Assembly: GCA_020809705.1 (NCBI GenBank)
Contig: CP085836.1
Location: 930,001-994,000 of the forward strand
Reading direction: 5' to 3'
DNA: 64,000 nucleotides
Source of the DNA: Calonectria ilicicola
Lineage: Eukaryota; Ascomycota; Sordariomycetes; Hypocreales; Nectriaceae
Shown: positions 43,699 to 55,889 of the stretch, in pieces
Layout of the letters: each line of letters begins with the position of its first letter
Position numbering within the stretch: the stretch's first letter is position 1
Notes under the pieces: generated by a model
The model's input: only the letters and a program-made list of their open reading frames with translations
The model's database searches: none
What the model was told of the DNA's origin: nothing
Translations under genes and position numbers: made by a program

Positions 43699-43779
43699 AT
43701 GTCAGATGATTGCATGGAGTGCAACGGCACTGGAACGGTCGGTTCTGCTAAGTGTCCTCTATGCGCCGGGAAACCATGA
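43699..43779 (+). CDS. 26-residue CxxCxGxG protein (DnaJ zinc-ribbon-like)
   Basis: ATG to TGA, 26 residues, containing CMECNGTG and CPLCAG. These are two CXXC knuckles spaced as in the cysteine-rich repeat of DnaJ/Hsp40 and in many very small fungal zinc proteins. The leader has a TATA-like GATATAAAG near 43599, about 100 bp upstream. Such a peptide could hold one zinc ion. It lies on the opposite strand to the C2H2 gene, with a shared upstream region of about 280 bp, so the two may be divergently controlled. Confidence 0.5.
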   Translation: MSDDCMECNGTGTVGSAKCPLCAGKP

Positions 43780-44600
43780 GGTGTCGCAAGAAGAATTTGG
43801 TATGACCAACCAACTCATTGTTTCCACATAAAAGCTCATCATCCCAGCCATACAAACTAATTTTTCTTGGGTCATCATTTGAAATAAGGGATATTGCTAC
43901 TATCCTAATTTTACATATGGAAATAACCAGATTGTGTGCGATCAGATAGGCCGCTGATTTTAAGTTGTTGGATCTTTCATCAATCGCATACTGGTTGAGA
44001 CAACAGGCTGGAGTGTGTGACTTATGTTGGGCACCAAGGCAAGAAGATGCGGATCTTGGCATTAAGGCATCAGCCCTGGTCTCGACCCCGCTGTTTAGTC
44101 ACGTCATGTTCGGGTAGAAAATGTCGCTTTCTACGAAATAGGTTAGCTTGAATCCAAAAGGATTAGTTTGATTACATAATCATCATAACGCTTTCTCGTG
44201 ACATTGGCAGAACATTCAATCACCCGTGAGATGGTATCAACTTACTAAAATAATCTGTGATTGCGGAAAGAGCGATTAGTCGCTAAGCTCCTAAACGCTC
44301 TAAAAAGTCCTCTCGGACTCGAGTTTAAGAGAGATCTTAAAATTAAAGGAATCTAAAGTTAGAGGAACCTGAAGGTAGAGACACCTCAAGCTAAACAAGC
44401 AAGGCTAAGGGGGGGCTCTCAAGCTAAATCACATGAATATATCACGTGATCCAAGGACGATTCTAATTTACGCGACCCCACTTGACCAACCATTGCACCA
44501 GTGCAATGGTTGGACTGGCATAACTTAGGTTGTAATTTGTTATTCCCTGCCTTCTTAGGCTTTCTGTATACACCCTCGCCTCAGTATAATTAAGTTCAGG
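43780..44600. other. Intergenic, nothing recognised
   Basis: Short shadows only. Positions 44280-44420 contain repeated AAG-rich words (AGCTAAA, GAACCTGAAGG) without clear period. A palindromic pair TTGCACCAGTGCAA is at about 44493-44506. Confidence 0.4.
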
Positions 44601-46060
44601 ATAAGGGAAAGCCCAGAAGATCAAAATGTAGGATACTTTGACAGAATGCCATGGAACAGTTTACCAGCCTGTACAGAGTACTTGTTACTAAGCTTCGGCG
44701 TCTGTGCGCTATATTTTTAATGCCCCTCCACATTCTCCTTCACGGGCTGGGCGCCTGACGTAACAGGAGAAACCCAGTGAAGCTTCCCCATCCACCTGTG
44801 ATAGAGTGTTCCATGAATTGGGGTCAATCATACATGAGCCGAAAATGTCTTAGCCTTGATAAGGAGATGCATTTAGACACGGCGTTTCGATCCATTGCAT
44901 AGGAGGGCTCTGACACAGCTAGGACCACGGATCTGGAGGCTGGGGAGAAGGATGAGACTGGCAGAGTGGTATCAGGGGGCATTAAACGAGCCATGGGGCT
45001 GCCAATTTGGCATTGAGTATCCTGGTTTGAAAATTTGGATCAAAGAAGCCGATGCACAACCGAAGGATGCGGCATTGCGGTTGGAATTCGGTCGAGTTTC
45101 CCTCTAAGGTCTTTAACCACGAACGTACAACATCATCGCTTTGTGCCTGCAAGCAGATTGATGTCAGTAGTACAAGCAGGTTGGTCGCTCTGGGATTTGT
45201 AAGTTTGAATTCTAGCAATAGGTAATAGGACTCACTGTCACAGATACCATACCATTTTCTTTAGTTCGAGGCAACAGTTTGAGGCGATCTATCTCAGCTG
45301 TTGCCTTCATAAGAGGATCTGCATTCTGATTATCATAATTAGTTTTCATCTCATTCTTAGGGTCAGATGTAAAAACCCCAACAAGAAAGCCAATATGATT
45401 GTATGATCGGCGATAAGATCGCTGCGAATAGTTGGAGCCGGGCTTTATGAGCCTTGAAAAGAGCTGTGAGATTCTTTCCTTGTGAGGCCGTTTGGGCAAT
45501 TCACTGCTTTATTAACATATAGTTGCACCACAGTATTCCTGGGGCTTGACATACCAACAAAATGAAAACACCGCCATGGCAAAAATAGACAACTCAAAGT
45601 CCCAGGGCCCATTTTTTTGGTCGAGATGATCATACACGGGCGCAAGATCCCAACTATGGCCTGCATAATGCCACGATGAAATGAACTCTGAGATGCATGA
45701 CAGAAAATTCAGATGGGTACAGCCGAAGACTCGAGAAGGCCTGAATAAAAGAACGGGACTCGAGCAGCCTGCTGGTCGGGATCTTCCCAATGGCACAACC
45801 CAGTTCCAGACCGAGAGAAACTACTGCAAAAATATCCTGTGATGGACTATCGCTTCGTTTTTCCCGAAACTCAACCTCACTTTCTAGATTGAGAAATCCT
45901 TCCGTAGAAATGAGTGAATATCGGCTCAAAACATATTTAAAAAACGCTTCTCGGGAGGCATTCTTGTCCTAGGAGACGGTTAGCAGGGACCTCAACAAAG
46001 GGACTTGATCATACCAATGGAAATGAAGTCATCTTTTGATGTGGAGGTAGCGATGGTGAC
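44600..46060 (-). pseudogene. Deleted second copy of the 9.7-11.2 kb regulator
   Basis: The same exon order on the minus strand: REAFFKYVLSRYSLIS; VSLGLELGCAIG; HERISQLFSRLIKP-like; SDPKNEMKTNYDNQNAD; FCIGFFDPN-like LCIGFFDPNF. An 11-bp deletion at about 45671 removes one unit of a GCATT-flanked repeat and shifts frame after HFIVALC. A deletion of about 65 bp removes the codons between RLKL and the next splice donor. A further deletion shortens the third exon (SWLKTLEG..STEF), and the C-terminal exon is damaged. Splice signals GTATG and GCTAACC are still recognisable. It cannot make the full protein. Confidence 0.75.
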
Positions 46061-47340
46061 GTTCTTGTTGCGAGGTGGTCGTTTCGTGACAGTCCATTGT
46101 AGATGATTCGTCTATGATAAATAACACCAAGATATAAAGCCCTTGCATTGCAACAGCGCCGTATTGCCCCTGCTCCGGCGCAAATTAATATCCAACCTCG
46201 CCAGGGCTGCAGGCTCGGGCAATTGGTTGCCACCATCACAAGCCCTGGTAAGCACGATTAGGGTCAACCACAGGCATCCTCTGATTTCGCGGCGCAAACC
46301 CAGTCAGCGCCTGTGACGCCTGCCGCAGGTGGAGAATAGCGCAACCGCAGGGCGCAGCTCGGCAACACGCATCGAGTAATAATGTACAGGTCCTCCGTGG
46401 CCGAGACATGTTTGCAAGACAGATCGACAGGCGCAAGAGGAGACACGTGCGAGACGACACCCACGGAGCTTGGACCGGCTGCAGCAGGGCTGGGAGTCAT
46501 GGCCATGTCTCCATCAAACTAGCCACCCTACCCTTGCATGCGAACGAGACAAGGCCTAAACAAAAGAAAGTAGGAAACGGGTGGGCAATCTCGGAGTCTA
46601 GATCCACCCCTAACGCACAACTGATGCAATCTAAATGCATGCACTAAGAAGAAATGGTCTCCAGGCAGGGGGTTTGCACACTGTGCGGTTCACGGAAGGC
46701 CCGAGACAAGAAAAGTCCAGTGTTCCGAAAAAAGAGCCACCCACCACAACGTCGAGCGACTCCTTGTTTTGTTATGGATACGAGGGGGATGCTAGGGGGA
46801 TGTGACGTGGCGTCTCAGCGCCTAAGGTCTAGCGCTACCTCACACGGTGATGTTCCGTGCCACACGAGTAATGTGTTACATGCCAGCGGCGTGTTTCCTC
46901 TTTGCCCTTCTGATGATGTTGGTTGGTAATACGAGTGCATGGATCTTGCGACAAGAACTGATGCCTAAGTTCCGGCGCTTTTTTTCACACCCAATGCGTC
47001 CGGATTGTAATTTTACGCTTCTGGGCTAGCATGTCTTTGTCACTTGAACCCAAAGCACTTTTCATTGCGGATAGGTGTGTGTGGTGTAGGGTAGCGTGGG
47101 CTCTGATGTAACTGACGATGGAATCGAGATCTTTTGAAATGATCAATTTACTAATGAGTTTTCGGTCAATGTAAAGAATATGGTGATTTCATTAATCATA
47201 TAGTATCCCATAACCTGGCGCTGGCTTGATTCATCCTTATTCACACTTGTCCTCCGTCGCGCTCCACGTTGAGGTCCCTAAGCACGGCTTTCCGCCACTT
47301 TCTAAACAGATTCACGTGGACTCCTGTCTGAGCTCGAGGT
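46061..47340. other. Upstream part of the duplicated block, then empty sequence
   Basis: 46060-46530 is similar to 11200-11700. From 46540 to 47340 I recognise nothing. A small frame at 46654 contains CTLCGSRKARDKKS but lacks support. Confidence 0.4.
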
Positions 47341-47344
47341 GGAA

Positions 47345-47960
47345 TTAGCTGACGGATGGAATTGGACGGAGATTCGCCCCTTCCTGGATTTGATTGCCCA
47401 CAAATGTTGTTGTCTGGGCTTGCTGGGGGATGGAGACTGTTTGATCGTTAGCAGTGCACCCTAGCGTTACAACCATATGCCAACGCAACACATACACCTC
47501 ATGCATTTGCCTTTCGTCGCTTAGAAATTCTTTGAGGGTAATACCATCCCCAGTGGATTTCGGCGAGTTGAACGATTGGCCATTTTTTACAAGCATACAC
47601 TGCTTATTGGGCCGTAAATCGACTACATTATCGACCGAAGGAGGGGAGATTGCTGAGCCCAAAATGACATCGGTGCTCTCCGAGGCGCCGTTTGTCGACC
47701 TCTCTAATGTTTAGCCTCAACTACAAAAAAAAAACCAAACTAACTCACAGACAGGCCTGGCGAGTTTGTTTGTTAAGACGCCTCCGTATATATATATAAA
47801 TGAGAGAAACAGAGACGATAAAAAAACCGAAGGTGATAATAATGCCAATGACGGTTGGTGAGGGAGTTTTTTCCATCTTGAAAGAAGATGATGAGGTTGA
47901 AGCCGGTGAAATATTGACTGAGGTGGCCGGAGTGTGGGATGGGACTCGCCGCATAATAAA
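47345..47960 (-). other. Possible exons of a single-pass membrane protein
   Basis: A minus-strand frame (47954-47750) reads a Thr/Ser-rich stretch and then one hydrophobic segment (TVIGIIITFGFFIVSVSLIY) followed by IRRR, an outside-Ser/Thr, membrane, basic-inside pattern common in fungi. A 45-bp intron (GTGAGT..CTAAACATTAG) may follow. Two continuations are possible and neither start nor end could be fixed. Confidence 0.25.
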
Positions 47961-49800
47961 ATCCTAATGACCAACAAAGAAATTGCTTCTGCCAAAAGGC
48001 CCACCATGGCGAGATGTCCCTGCGAAACTCGGGATGTCGGGAAAAGGAAGCCAAGCAAATACCCCGGACACTAAGGAACGGGGAGCGATCACTTATTGCC
48101 TTTTGCGTGCAATGCTACGGAGGCGCACCGGAACTGGCTGGCTCCTGATCTCCACCTCCATCTCCACTAACCCATGATCATACCCCCGCCCATTCAAACA
48201 AGGACATCCATCTATTAGAATACTGGCTTGTCACTCAATTATTCTGGTGTCGTTTTCTCATCGCTGTGCGCATTATCGGAACAGCGTGGGGGACCTATTA
48301 CGTATCTGAAATGATTGTAGTGTCTCCCATGGTAGGACCCGAATGGGTGCTTTTCTGTTCAAAGTTTTGATCAATTGAAGACGAGAAGGTGCTATTAAAA
48401 GTTTCGAACTTAAGATGCGACTTATATATGTTAAAGGTAATTGACATCTTTTAAATTGATGTTTGCCAACAGTTGCATCACAGAGCCGAGGGACCAGGGT
48501 ATCTGGCATTAAGCTGGTAAGATTGATAGCACCTTTGACACAACTTGCCTAAGTTGGTTCTAGTAAAACCTTCTTGGGGTGAATTCTTGAACTTCGCTTG
48601 CTTGGGCTTGTCCTTTTATTTGTTTGTCGGTGTGATACTTCCGCATATTCTTCGCGAGGTAAACCGTGAATTTGGAATTGATGCTCACCACAAACCCACG
48701 CGTGTATTTTTTTCTTGTATGTATATTTTCCCCCGAATATCTTGTTTTTGGCATTGCCGATCACCTGCCGGGGCAGTCAGCCTCGCCCGAAGAAGAGACT
48801 AACCTAACACTTGGTCTAGACCTCGTTGTGACGCCGAGGTTTAGGGGGAAAATTCAATATTGCTAGTGGGGCATTTAGTGTGTTGTTGTCTCTGAAATGC
48901 TCGATGGCCTGCCTGTGAGAGCGTTTGCTGCGCCAGTCGGGGAATGCCCTACGTGAGGCCCTAATTTAGCTCAAGGTTTATTCTTAGAGCACACGAGACA
49001 AGCATCCAGCGTGTCCGGTAGATAGACCCTACTTGCTGGCCAAACAGTATGCAGCTCAGTAGTGCATCTGAAAACCCATACGTTACTCCATTCCCAAGGT
49101 TGAGCAAAAATCCATCAGTGACGATTCGGCCCACCAACACTCATTGTCATTCCCTCCAAACCGCCCAAGGAAGACAAACGTAGGAATTAATTCCGTTCAA
49201 GTATGCTGGTATTTTCCATTTGTTATTTGATGATAAAGAAGGATTGTAGCAAAAGAGTTATCCAACGTGAAGTTTTTGGTGCACATCAAATGAGCACGAT
49301 TGAGTCTCGGATTTCCTGATGCCTGCGAAAGACTCTAATGCACTTGGGTCATTGTAGAATAGCTCGTTTGGAGAGTTGTAACCCGAACGCATGGGAAACT
49401 GGATTGATGGTGTTTCGTATGTAGATGATGTTTTGCTCACCTTTTTCATTCACGATACTACCACCTGTTTGTATCCTTAGCAGGCTTCAAAGTAAGTTCG
49501 TAATGCCATTCCTCTCACCACTGCCGCTTCAGGTAAAATATCATTCGCTTCTCTATTTCACTTTGTTATTCTGCACCTTCGATCAAGTCTACACTAGGAC
49601 CGTCGGGATAGAGTCGCATCCAAGAGGCTCATTGTTTCTCATCCAGACCCTCGAGCGCACTTATATCGAGGTAAAAAGAGAATTCTCAGCTACGCTTCCC
49701 ACTAGCAGCACTATCCTACTGACGATCTGTCTTCACTCAGTGCCATCTGGCAACAATAACGGGGCCATGATGAATCGAGGCTCGTAGAGTCGAAGTCGAC
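47961..49800. other. Intergenic, nothing recognised
   Basis: Only short frames without motifs. One hydrophobic frame (48545-48802) has no conserved copy or splice support. Confidence 0.4.
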
Positions 49801-50036
49801 ATGAACGAGGCAGCCTATAAACTTACTACTGGGGCTATTGATATCTTGGTTACGTGTCACCAAGAAAAAGAGCAGCAAGATTCACTAAACTTTTAAACAA
49901 GCTCTCGAAGTGGCCATCTACCGCACTCAAGTTACGGCCTTTTGAGGGTCTTATGGAGAAAGGCGATGGAGAGTCGTTGCGCGGTAAGATTGAAGAAGTC
50001 AAGATCATAATCGGGAATCTTATGAACCTCTATTGA
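49801..50036 (+). pseudogene. Frameshifted small gene or gene fragment
   Basis: An ATG frame reads AYKLTTGAIDILVTCHQEKE and stops. A second frame continues the helical pattern (ALKLRPFEGLMEKGDGESLR, IEEVKIIIGNLMNLY-stop). Joined by a frame change they look like one short helical domain. Family unknown. Confidence 0.3.
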
Positions 50037-50549
50037 GTCCCTCTAAATTGCACCATGGTTCAATGACATGATCAAGTCACTTCTCCCCACCTCCATCAAG
50101 GCGGTGGCTCCAGTTCTTCAACCTTCCTATTCGATTGGCCTTGACCAGCAACATATTCTTTAGAGCATGCATGACCCATACTTGTGCCCACGCATCATGT
50201 GGCGTAGCCCCGGACCTAAAACTATGGTGGGTCGTGGCTGATTGTCCCCTGCTCCTGGAGTCTGGATCTTTTGATGCCAGATTCAAGACCCTGGCCTGCC
50301 ATCCCATCCCCACTCGCCTACCACACCAACAACATTCTCCGACCTGCATCACCCTGGACCCTCCCGCTTCTCTGTACTGTATGCATGTATCTACTCTTCT
50401 GGTCTTCCGTCTCGGCGTGGGGTCCGTTCTTATACGTACCGGTCCTCTTCATTTTTGTTTGGCTTATCAAGACATCAGTGGGATGCCGTCACATTCAACT
50501 AAACCAAAAACCTTACTACTACTCTTTATCTCTTCATCTATACCAAAAT

Positions 50550-50951
50550 ATGTCCTTGACTAACGCCACTAAAATGATGCTTGATCTATCTGGATCTTGT
50601 AGCTCCATGGACAGGATTTGCGCCTTTCCTTCTTGGCCTCATCGCGAGTCGCTCTCCGAGTCTGACAGCGAGGTGTACCCTTCCTCTTATCTCTCTGACG
50701 ATGACCTCTTTCTCAGCGACCCCTTCGATGACGACGCCCGATCCGTCTCCAGCTCTAGCAATGTGGGCTCTCACAATGCCATCACTGATGCCGAGCGCCT
50801 TGAGATGGACCGTGAGCGGCTTGCTCTACAACGCGAGTACATCCGCGCAGTTGTGCTTGAGAAGGAGCGGCGCCGCACAGTTGCCCTCAGGAAACGCAAG
50901 TTAAACAAAAAATACCATCTCAACAATGGCAGGGCTTCCATCGCCGAGTAG
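50550..50951 (+). CDS. Conserved small fungal protein of unknown function (SDDDLF type)
   Basis: An ATG ORF of 133 residues. It reads MSLTNATKMMLDLSGSCSSM, a Ser-rich part with YLSDDDLFLSDPFDDDARS, a charged helix rich in Glu/Arg (AERLEMDRERLALQREYIR, EKERRRTVALRKRKL) and the end SIAE. I recall this as a common, unnamed ascomycete protein with the same order: Ser-rich N-terminus, SDDDLF, basic helix, terminal IAE. The longer in-frame extension from 50271 is hydrophobic and lacks similarity, so the ATG at 50550 is preferred. The CT-rich leader and strong third-position C bias support real expression. Confidence 0.75.
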   Translation: MSLTNATKMMLDLSGSCSSMDRICAFPSWPHRESLSESDSEVYPSSYLSDDDLFLSDPFDDDARSVSSSSNVGSHNAITDAERLEMDRERLALQREYIRAVVLEKERRRTVALRKRKLNKKYHLNNGRASIAE

Positions 50952-51924
50952 GCTGGCCATGAAAAAGAAACCTCAAATCTTGATGCTGATAATCATGTGG
51001 CATATGTATGTGTTGGAAAGTTGACATTTAAAACTCAGCTTACAAAGCCATAGATCTTTTATTTCTTATTTCTATCTTTTTATTCTTATGCGGTGCCATT
51101 CCCATACACCCGAAGCTAAGACAGCAACGAATGTGTTTCCATCTACACCATACACAGTTGTACTCACAGCTTCCAACTCTGTTTGACATGAGCATAAGGA
51201 AATATGTTTGCATTAGATTCAAGCTCGGACGCCAATCATCGCAAGCCCTTGATATTGGTCGGGAGTTTTAGTTTACATGGAACTCTTAGTCCCATCCGCG
51301 TTGATGACCTATATCAATCGAAATCTTCTTCTAATATAAAATATAAAAATATACCCTCGTATTGCTTTCAAATGTACCTTTGCGTGTTGTGACGAGTCTG
51401 CATTGGACGTGGTGATAATCCCCCTCCTGATATTTAAATGACTTCTACTGGCGGACTGATACAGTGTGGTCAGGTTGTATTAACAACTGGGATATGTCTT
51501 GGGTAGCAACAACTCCTAAAGAATAATGAAAAATTTGGATGTTAGAGCGCATAGAAGCCTACCCCTTAGGGACTAATGCCTTCAGGAGGATGACCATAAT
51601 GTTTGATTGAGCATTTAACTTCACAAGTGGGCAAGAGGTTCTATTTGCATTAACAATTCGTCACTGTGTACGATTGATTCGGTATCGAAACCATGGGCAA
51701 GCGGGAGCTACATATAAACCATGATACAGAAAATTTAATTCGTTGGAATGCAATACATGGATCCAATACACCACAGCTGTCGTTTAGTTTTTGACTTTTC
51801 TGTTTCAGGTCTCGGTATAATTACATAGAATGGCCTTCAGAAGAGACAGACAAATTTCTGTATAACTCCTCGAGGCTCTGCCCGTTCCATCTTTTTTGCC
51901 GCGTTGAAGCCTTGTAGCTGAGAA
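50952..51924. other. Intergenic, nothing recognised
   Basis: AT-rich, without supported frames; probably 3' flank of the small gene. Confidence 0.4.
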
Positions 51925-52665
51925 GATATGCTCTGCGCAAATCAATTTATCCATCACATCATACATTTATTGTCTAGCGTCGTTTGGAGAAGCAGCCGCC
52001 TTCACAAATTTCTCTACGCGAAAATTGTTGGGTGTAGGGGCCTGATTCTGAACGGCTGAAGCTTAAACGAGTCGTGCTTAGGGTTAGAGGCAAGAATTAT
52101 GCCGACAATCATTTGAACTTTGTCAGTCGACTTGACTGTTCTGCCGTCTGCAAATATATTTGTGGGTTGATCAATGTCACTATGTATATTGCCAAGGTCT
52201 CTAAAACAAGCTCCAACCAGTCACAGCTTGATAAGCAGCCTCAAAGGCTTATTGTTCAATATGGTCCTCCAAACGACACGACGGCCAACAGTGATATACA
52301 CATCTTTTTCGACCTCTGGCCGCTATCTTCGGTCTGGTATCAATGAATCATACCTGACACCCTCCAAAACACCTCCCCTTGGAGGCCCAATACGCAACGT
52401 AGTTTCAGGACAAGTAGTACCAGAGAAACTAGACGAATTCCCGAAAGTCCTTCACAAGTTAAAAGCCAAGTCAGTGGCGAATCAGGAATTGCCAAGGTCC
52501 ATCCGTAGATAGACTGCATACAGAGTCGCGTTTATTCATGCTATCCTTTGGGGGGGTAGTTTTGGAGTTTTTGTAGTTGGCGCCTTTCCACTTGCAAACC
52601 TTCGCCCAGTACCCGGAAAAAAGACCATCTTTCATTCTTTTCCATTGCTATTGGAGCCCAACTTG
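51925..52665. pseudogene. Swc3-like pseudogene with an internal inversion
   Basis: Three pieces correspond to the gene at 27457-29208. 52660-52555 on the minus strand reads MKDGLFSGYWAKVCKWKG (core start). 52110-52350 on the plus strand reads VTMYIAKVSKTSSNQSQLD and LIVQYGPPND (core middle). 52025-51925 on the minus strand reads VEKFVKAAASPNDARQ-stop-MYDVMDKL (C-terminal end). The middle piece is therefore flipped relative to its neighbours, most of the linker is lost, and a stop is present. Probably a decayed duplicate of the Swc3-like gene. Confidence 0.75.
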
Positions 52666-52725
52666 CACATGCGAGAGCATAGGTGACCCAAGTGAGGCAT
52701 CGAATCGAAACAATCATCGTGGGCA

Positions 52726-55154
52726 ATGGAGAAACGAGGTGGCGAAGTTGGAAGGGTGGTTGACTGGTCGATGCACAGGTTTGCTCCGAGACCATTGTTT
52801 TACACTGGCAGTATTCTTCGCGCCCAGTTTGACGAAATACCTGATCAACCGCTACTTCATACACTCTCAGAGTTGGCCCTTTTGTGTGCAAATTTAAGGT
52901 CGCCAGCAGAGGTGGAAAGCTGGCGGCGAGCATACAGTGCCAGCTGGACTCATGAACCCTTGGCGCTCCTGCTAACACGAGCAACGCTTAGGCGCTGTAA
53001 GATGACTGAGTCTGACATGCCAGTGTCCCTGCGCAAAATCACTGCAATAGCAGAATGCGCAGACCTTGCTCGCCAATCTGCTGAGCGGATTAAATCGCTG
53101 GAAGAAGTGCATAACGCCAATGTTGAATCTCTCAGAGCCGCTCATCATGACATCTTTACAGCAGCCAAAGCTAAGCCCAACCGCTCTCAAGACGAACAGG
53201 ACGTAGATATGATGCTGGAAATTGGTGGTCGCACGCATGAATTGCAACAAGAGTACAAAGCCACCAAAGTGAAATACGACAAAGACACGGATGACCTACT
53301 CAAGCAACTCTGCGGTAGTCTCGTCGAAATTGCAGGGGCTTCATTGCTCCCAACGGCCCTTGGAGAACAACCCACAGGAATTGATGAGGGTCCCGTTGCT
53401 TCGGTAGGTGATGTCAGGGAAGACGTCCCGAAAAATAATGTGGCAGATATCACGAGAAATGGAGCGGCGAATGCTGCAACCAATAGGGCAAAGGATGCGG
53501 CAGCAGGTCCGACAGCAGACGACACAGGAGACAGAATAGCGGAAGGCGCAACAGATACCATAGTTGTTGCTACGGACCATCTCACACCGAGCGACACGGT
53601 GGGTGCTACGCTGGTTCAAGATGCGTGGCTGACCCCTCCAGATGCCACGGTAGCCGACTACGGGGTCGAAACCGCAGATGAGGCGTCGGCCGCGCAACAG
53701 CTTGACAAAGCCCGACATCAACCTGGACCCATCAGCCCACGCATTACGGTACGTCAAGTATTACATTTGTGGCAAAGTTTTCCTGTCCTTCTAACGGGAT
53801 GCAGCAGAGAAAAAGGCAAGCGCCTGCGAAATGCAGCGACAACAGCACACTAAAACTTGCCCGGGTTGAAAGAAATATTGTATTTAGCGACCTCCTTAAA
53901 AGCGGTGGCAAAGTAAAACACAAGATAATATCTCACTCTGGAAAATGGTATATCCTTTACTGCGATCAGCACAAGTTAGCTTTCAATGAGAGCCAACCGT
54001 GTGCTGGTGCCAAGTCACACGTCAGGGATGAATGCCACAACCTACCAGGAACTATCGAAAGCGTTATTGAGCACTTGGGGGTTCGTGTCTTGGGCTGCAA
54101 CAAGTCCCTTGTGGAAAAGAACAATTGGGCACATGAGACCGCGCGTCGCAGTAAATATGGAACTCCAAGACCAGATCCAGACACACGGGACAGGCCTGTC
54201 GAATCCAATGAGGTTGCAATAACCTCTAACACACCCCAAACCTCCAACGCATTTCAGGAACCTCATGGTTCTCGGAATACATCTGAGAGGATTCCCGACC
54301 CGTATCCTGGCGCTGTTTATCGCGCCTATGTGAACAAGGGGTGGTATGCCGTCCTCATCCTTCCTAGACTGGTCACCAACCTATCAGATTACATCGGACT
54401 ACCAGACACAATTGAAGACTTCGGTTTAATGGAGGATGTCCCGCCATGCTCAGTGTATGACGAACAAACTGGTATTCTGGATTGGAAGGATGAGTACAAG
54501 GATGGACAGACTTTGATGATGCAGCGAAAGTTCCCCTTCATGTGTTTTGACGGTCGGGGTTTTCCCAAACGCAGTTCGGTCGGTTGGGTACGAGCTTTTA
54601 ATCTTCGACCCGCGGATATTAAGGACGAAAGCTTCAAGAAAATTCCTCACCATAAATCGGTGCTGCAATTTTTGAGGCGTCGGCAAAGAGGACCATTCAA
54701 AAGTATGGTTACGCAGCCGGCAGCTGCTGAGGTCCCAGCAGTTCAACAAAACCTGCAGAGGACGGCCGTGGGAGAGCTCGCAGACAATGCACAGAGTCGA
54801 GTGCCTGTCACAAAGAGGGTCCATCTTATCGCCACAGCCTCAGCCATGGTTTCGACAGGGATGGGGAATCAGTTGTCCCCAATTCAAGAGACACCAAGGA
54901 GGCAAAGGGTCGAGTCGAGTCATTTGGGTCCTGCCCGAGAGGTCCCTGGTGATCAAAACACTGTGCGGGGGGATGGCCGCTTCGAGGCGACTGCGGTTCC
55001 CACGACGCTGGAAATTCACCAACTGCATGTGAAGTCTACCACTCATGCTCATGACCGCATCTCCAGCTCGACGAAACCGCCGACACTTGCAGTCACAGGC
55101 TCGCCATTACGACCGCTCGATCCCCCCCACTCTCTCTTCTCCATATTAAATTAA
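52726..55154 (+). CDS. Two-exon fungal protein of unknown function with a coiled coil
   Basis: Exons 52726-53748 and 53805-55154 (intron GTACGT..CTAACGGGATGCAG) join in phase 0, up to 790 residues. The first 92 residues lie in the dispersed leader module, so the ATG at 53002 (MTESDMPVSLRK) may be the true start. After it comes a helical coiled-coil part (RIKSLEEVHNANVESLRAAH, THELQQEYKATKVKYD), an Ala/Thr/Asp-rich linker, then a globular part: KWYILYCDQHKLAF, VIEHLGVRVLGCNKSL, GAVYRAYVNKGWYAVLILP, and RKFPFMCFDG..VGWVRAFNLRPAD. I associate this KWYILYC..WYAVLILP..FDG layout with an unnamed, expanded fungal family, but know no function. The C-terminus is disordered. Confidence 0.65.
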
Positions 55155-55889
55155 GCAGAGCTCCTGCGGCAATTTTGCCAGTATCAAAGCGCATTTTGAG
55201 GGACAAAAAAAGTTTTTTCTTTATTCCAATCTTTTTTGTTTTCATTTCAGTCCAGAATACTGTTCCGCTTTTTTTCTTTTTTTCCCTTTTTTTCCCCTCC
55301 CACCCAACTACCAAGCCCTACTACCACCCCCACCAGGTAAAGAACTAAAGAGAGAGCCAACCGAGAGGGAAAATTGCCCCCTTTAATACCCGTTTACCAA
55401 TGATACACTGGTCCGAATTCTTAGGTTAATATTTCCCATTTGGCACATAGCAAATATCCGTCCAAGCAATGCCGTTTGTGCAGTGATTTATAAAGGCAAT
55501 CTGATTGCTCTATCAAACCGGGTGTGTGTGTCATTTGGTTTGTCTAGGGTAAGCGAATGGGAGGTCTGTGCGTCAGTGCTACGGTTCTGGGTAAGCGATA
55601 GTGCACGTGATCAGGCACGTGAGTCTCTAACAAATGATCGAACCTACCCTATACACCACTGCGAGATTAGAGGCTGGCTTCATATAGTACAATAGCTGCA
55701 GTTAGGGGCGCTTGGGGAACTGGTCCGTGGCCACTGGCTTCATGATTCAAGTTTAGTGGGCCCGTGGACAAGAGTAAATGATTGGACCTGGATGAGATGG
55801 CGCATTTGCGGGGAGGGTTCAGCCGCTAATCCAGTCTTGTACGAGCGCATACTGTGTGCTATTTCAGTATATTAGGTTTACATAGGTGT
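55155..55889. other. 3' flank with T-rich runs
   Basis: T-rich runs at 55205-55310 follow the stop codon. The rest shows nothing. Confidence 0.5.

Noticed and set aside
48545..48802. Hydrophobic plus-strand ORF of 85 codons
   Set aside because: No ATG support from context, no splice signals and no similar sequence in the window.
50271..50549. Hydrophobic 93-residue N-terminal extension of the small 50.55 kb protein
   Set aside because: Lies in a CT-rich leader, and the recognisable protein begins at the internal ATG.
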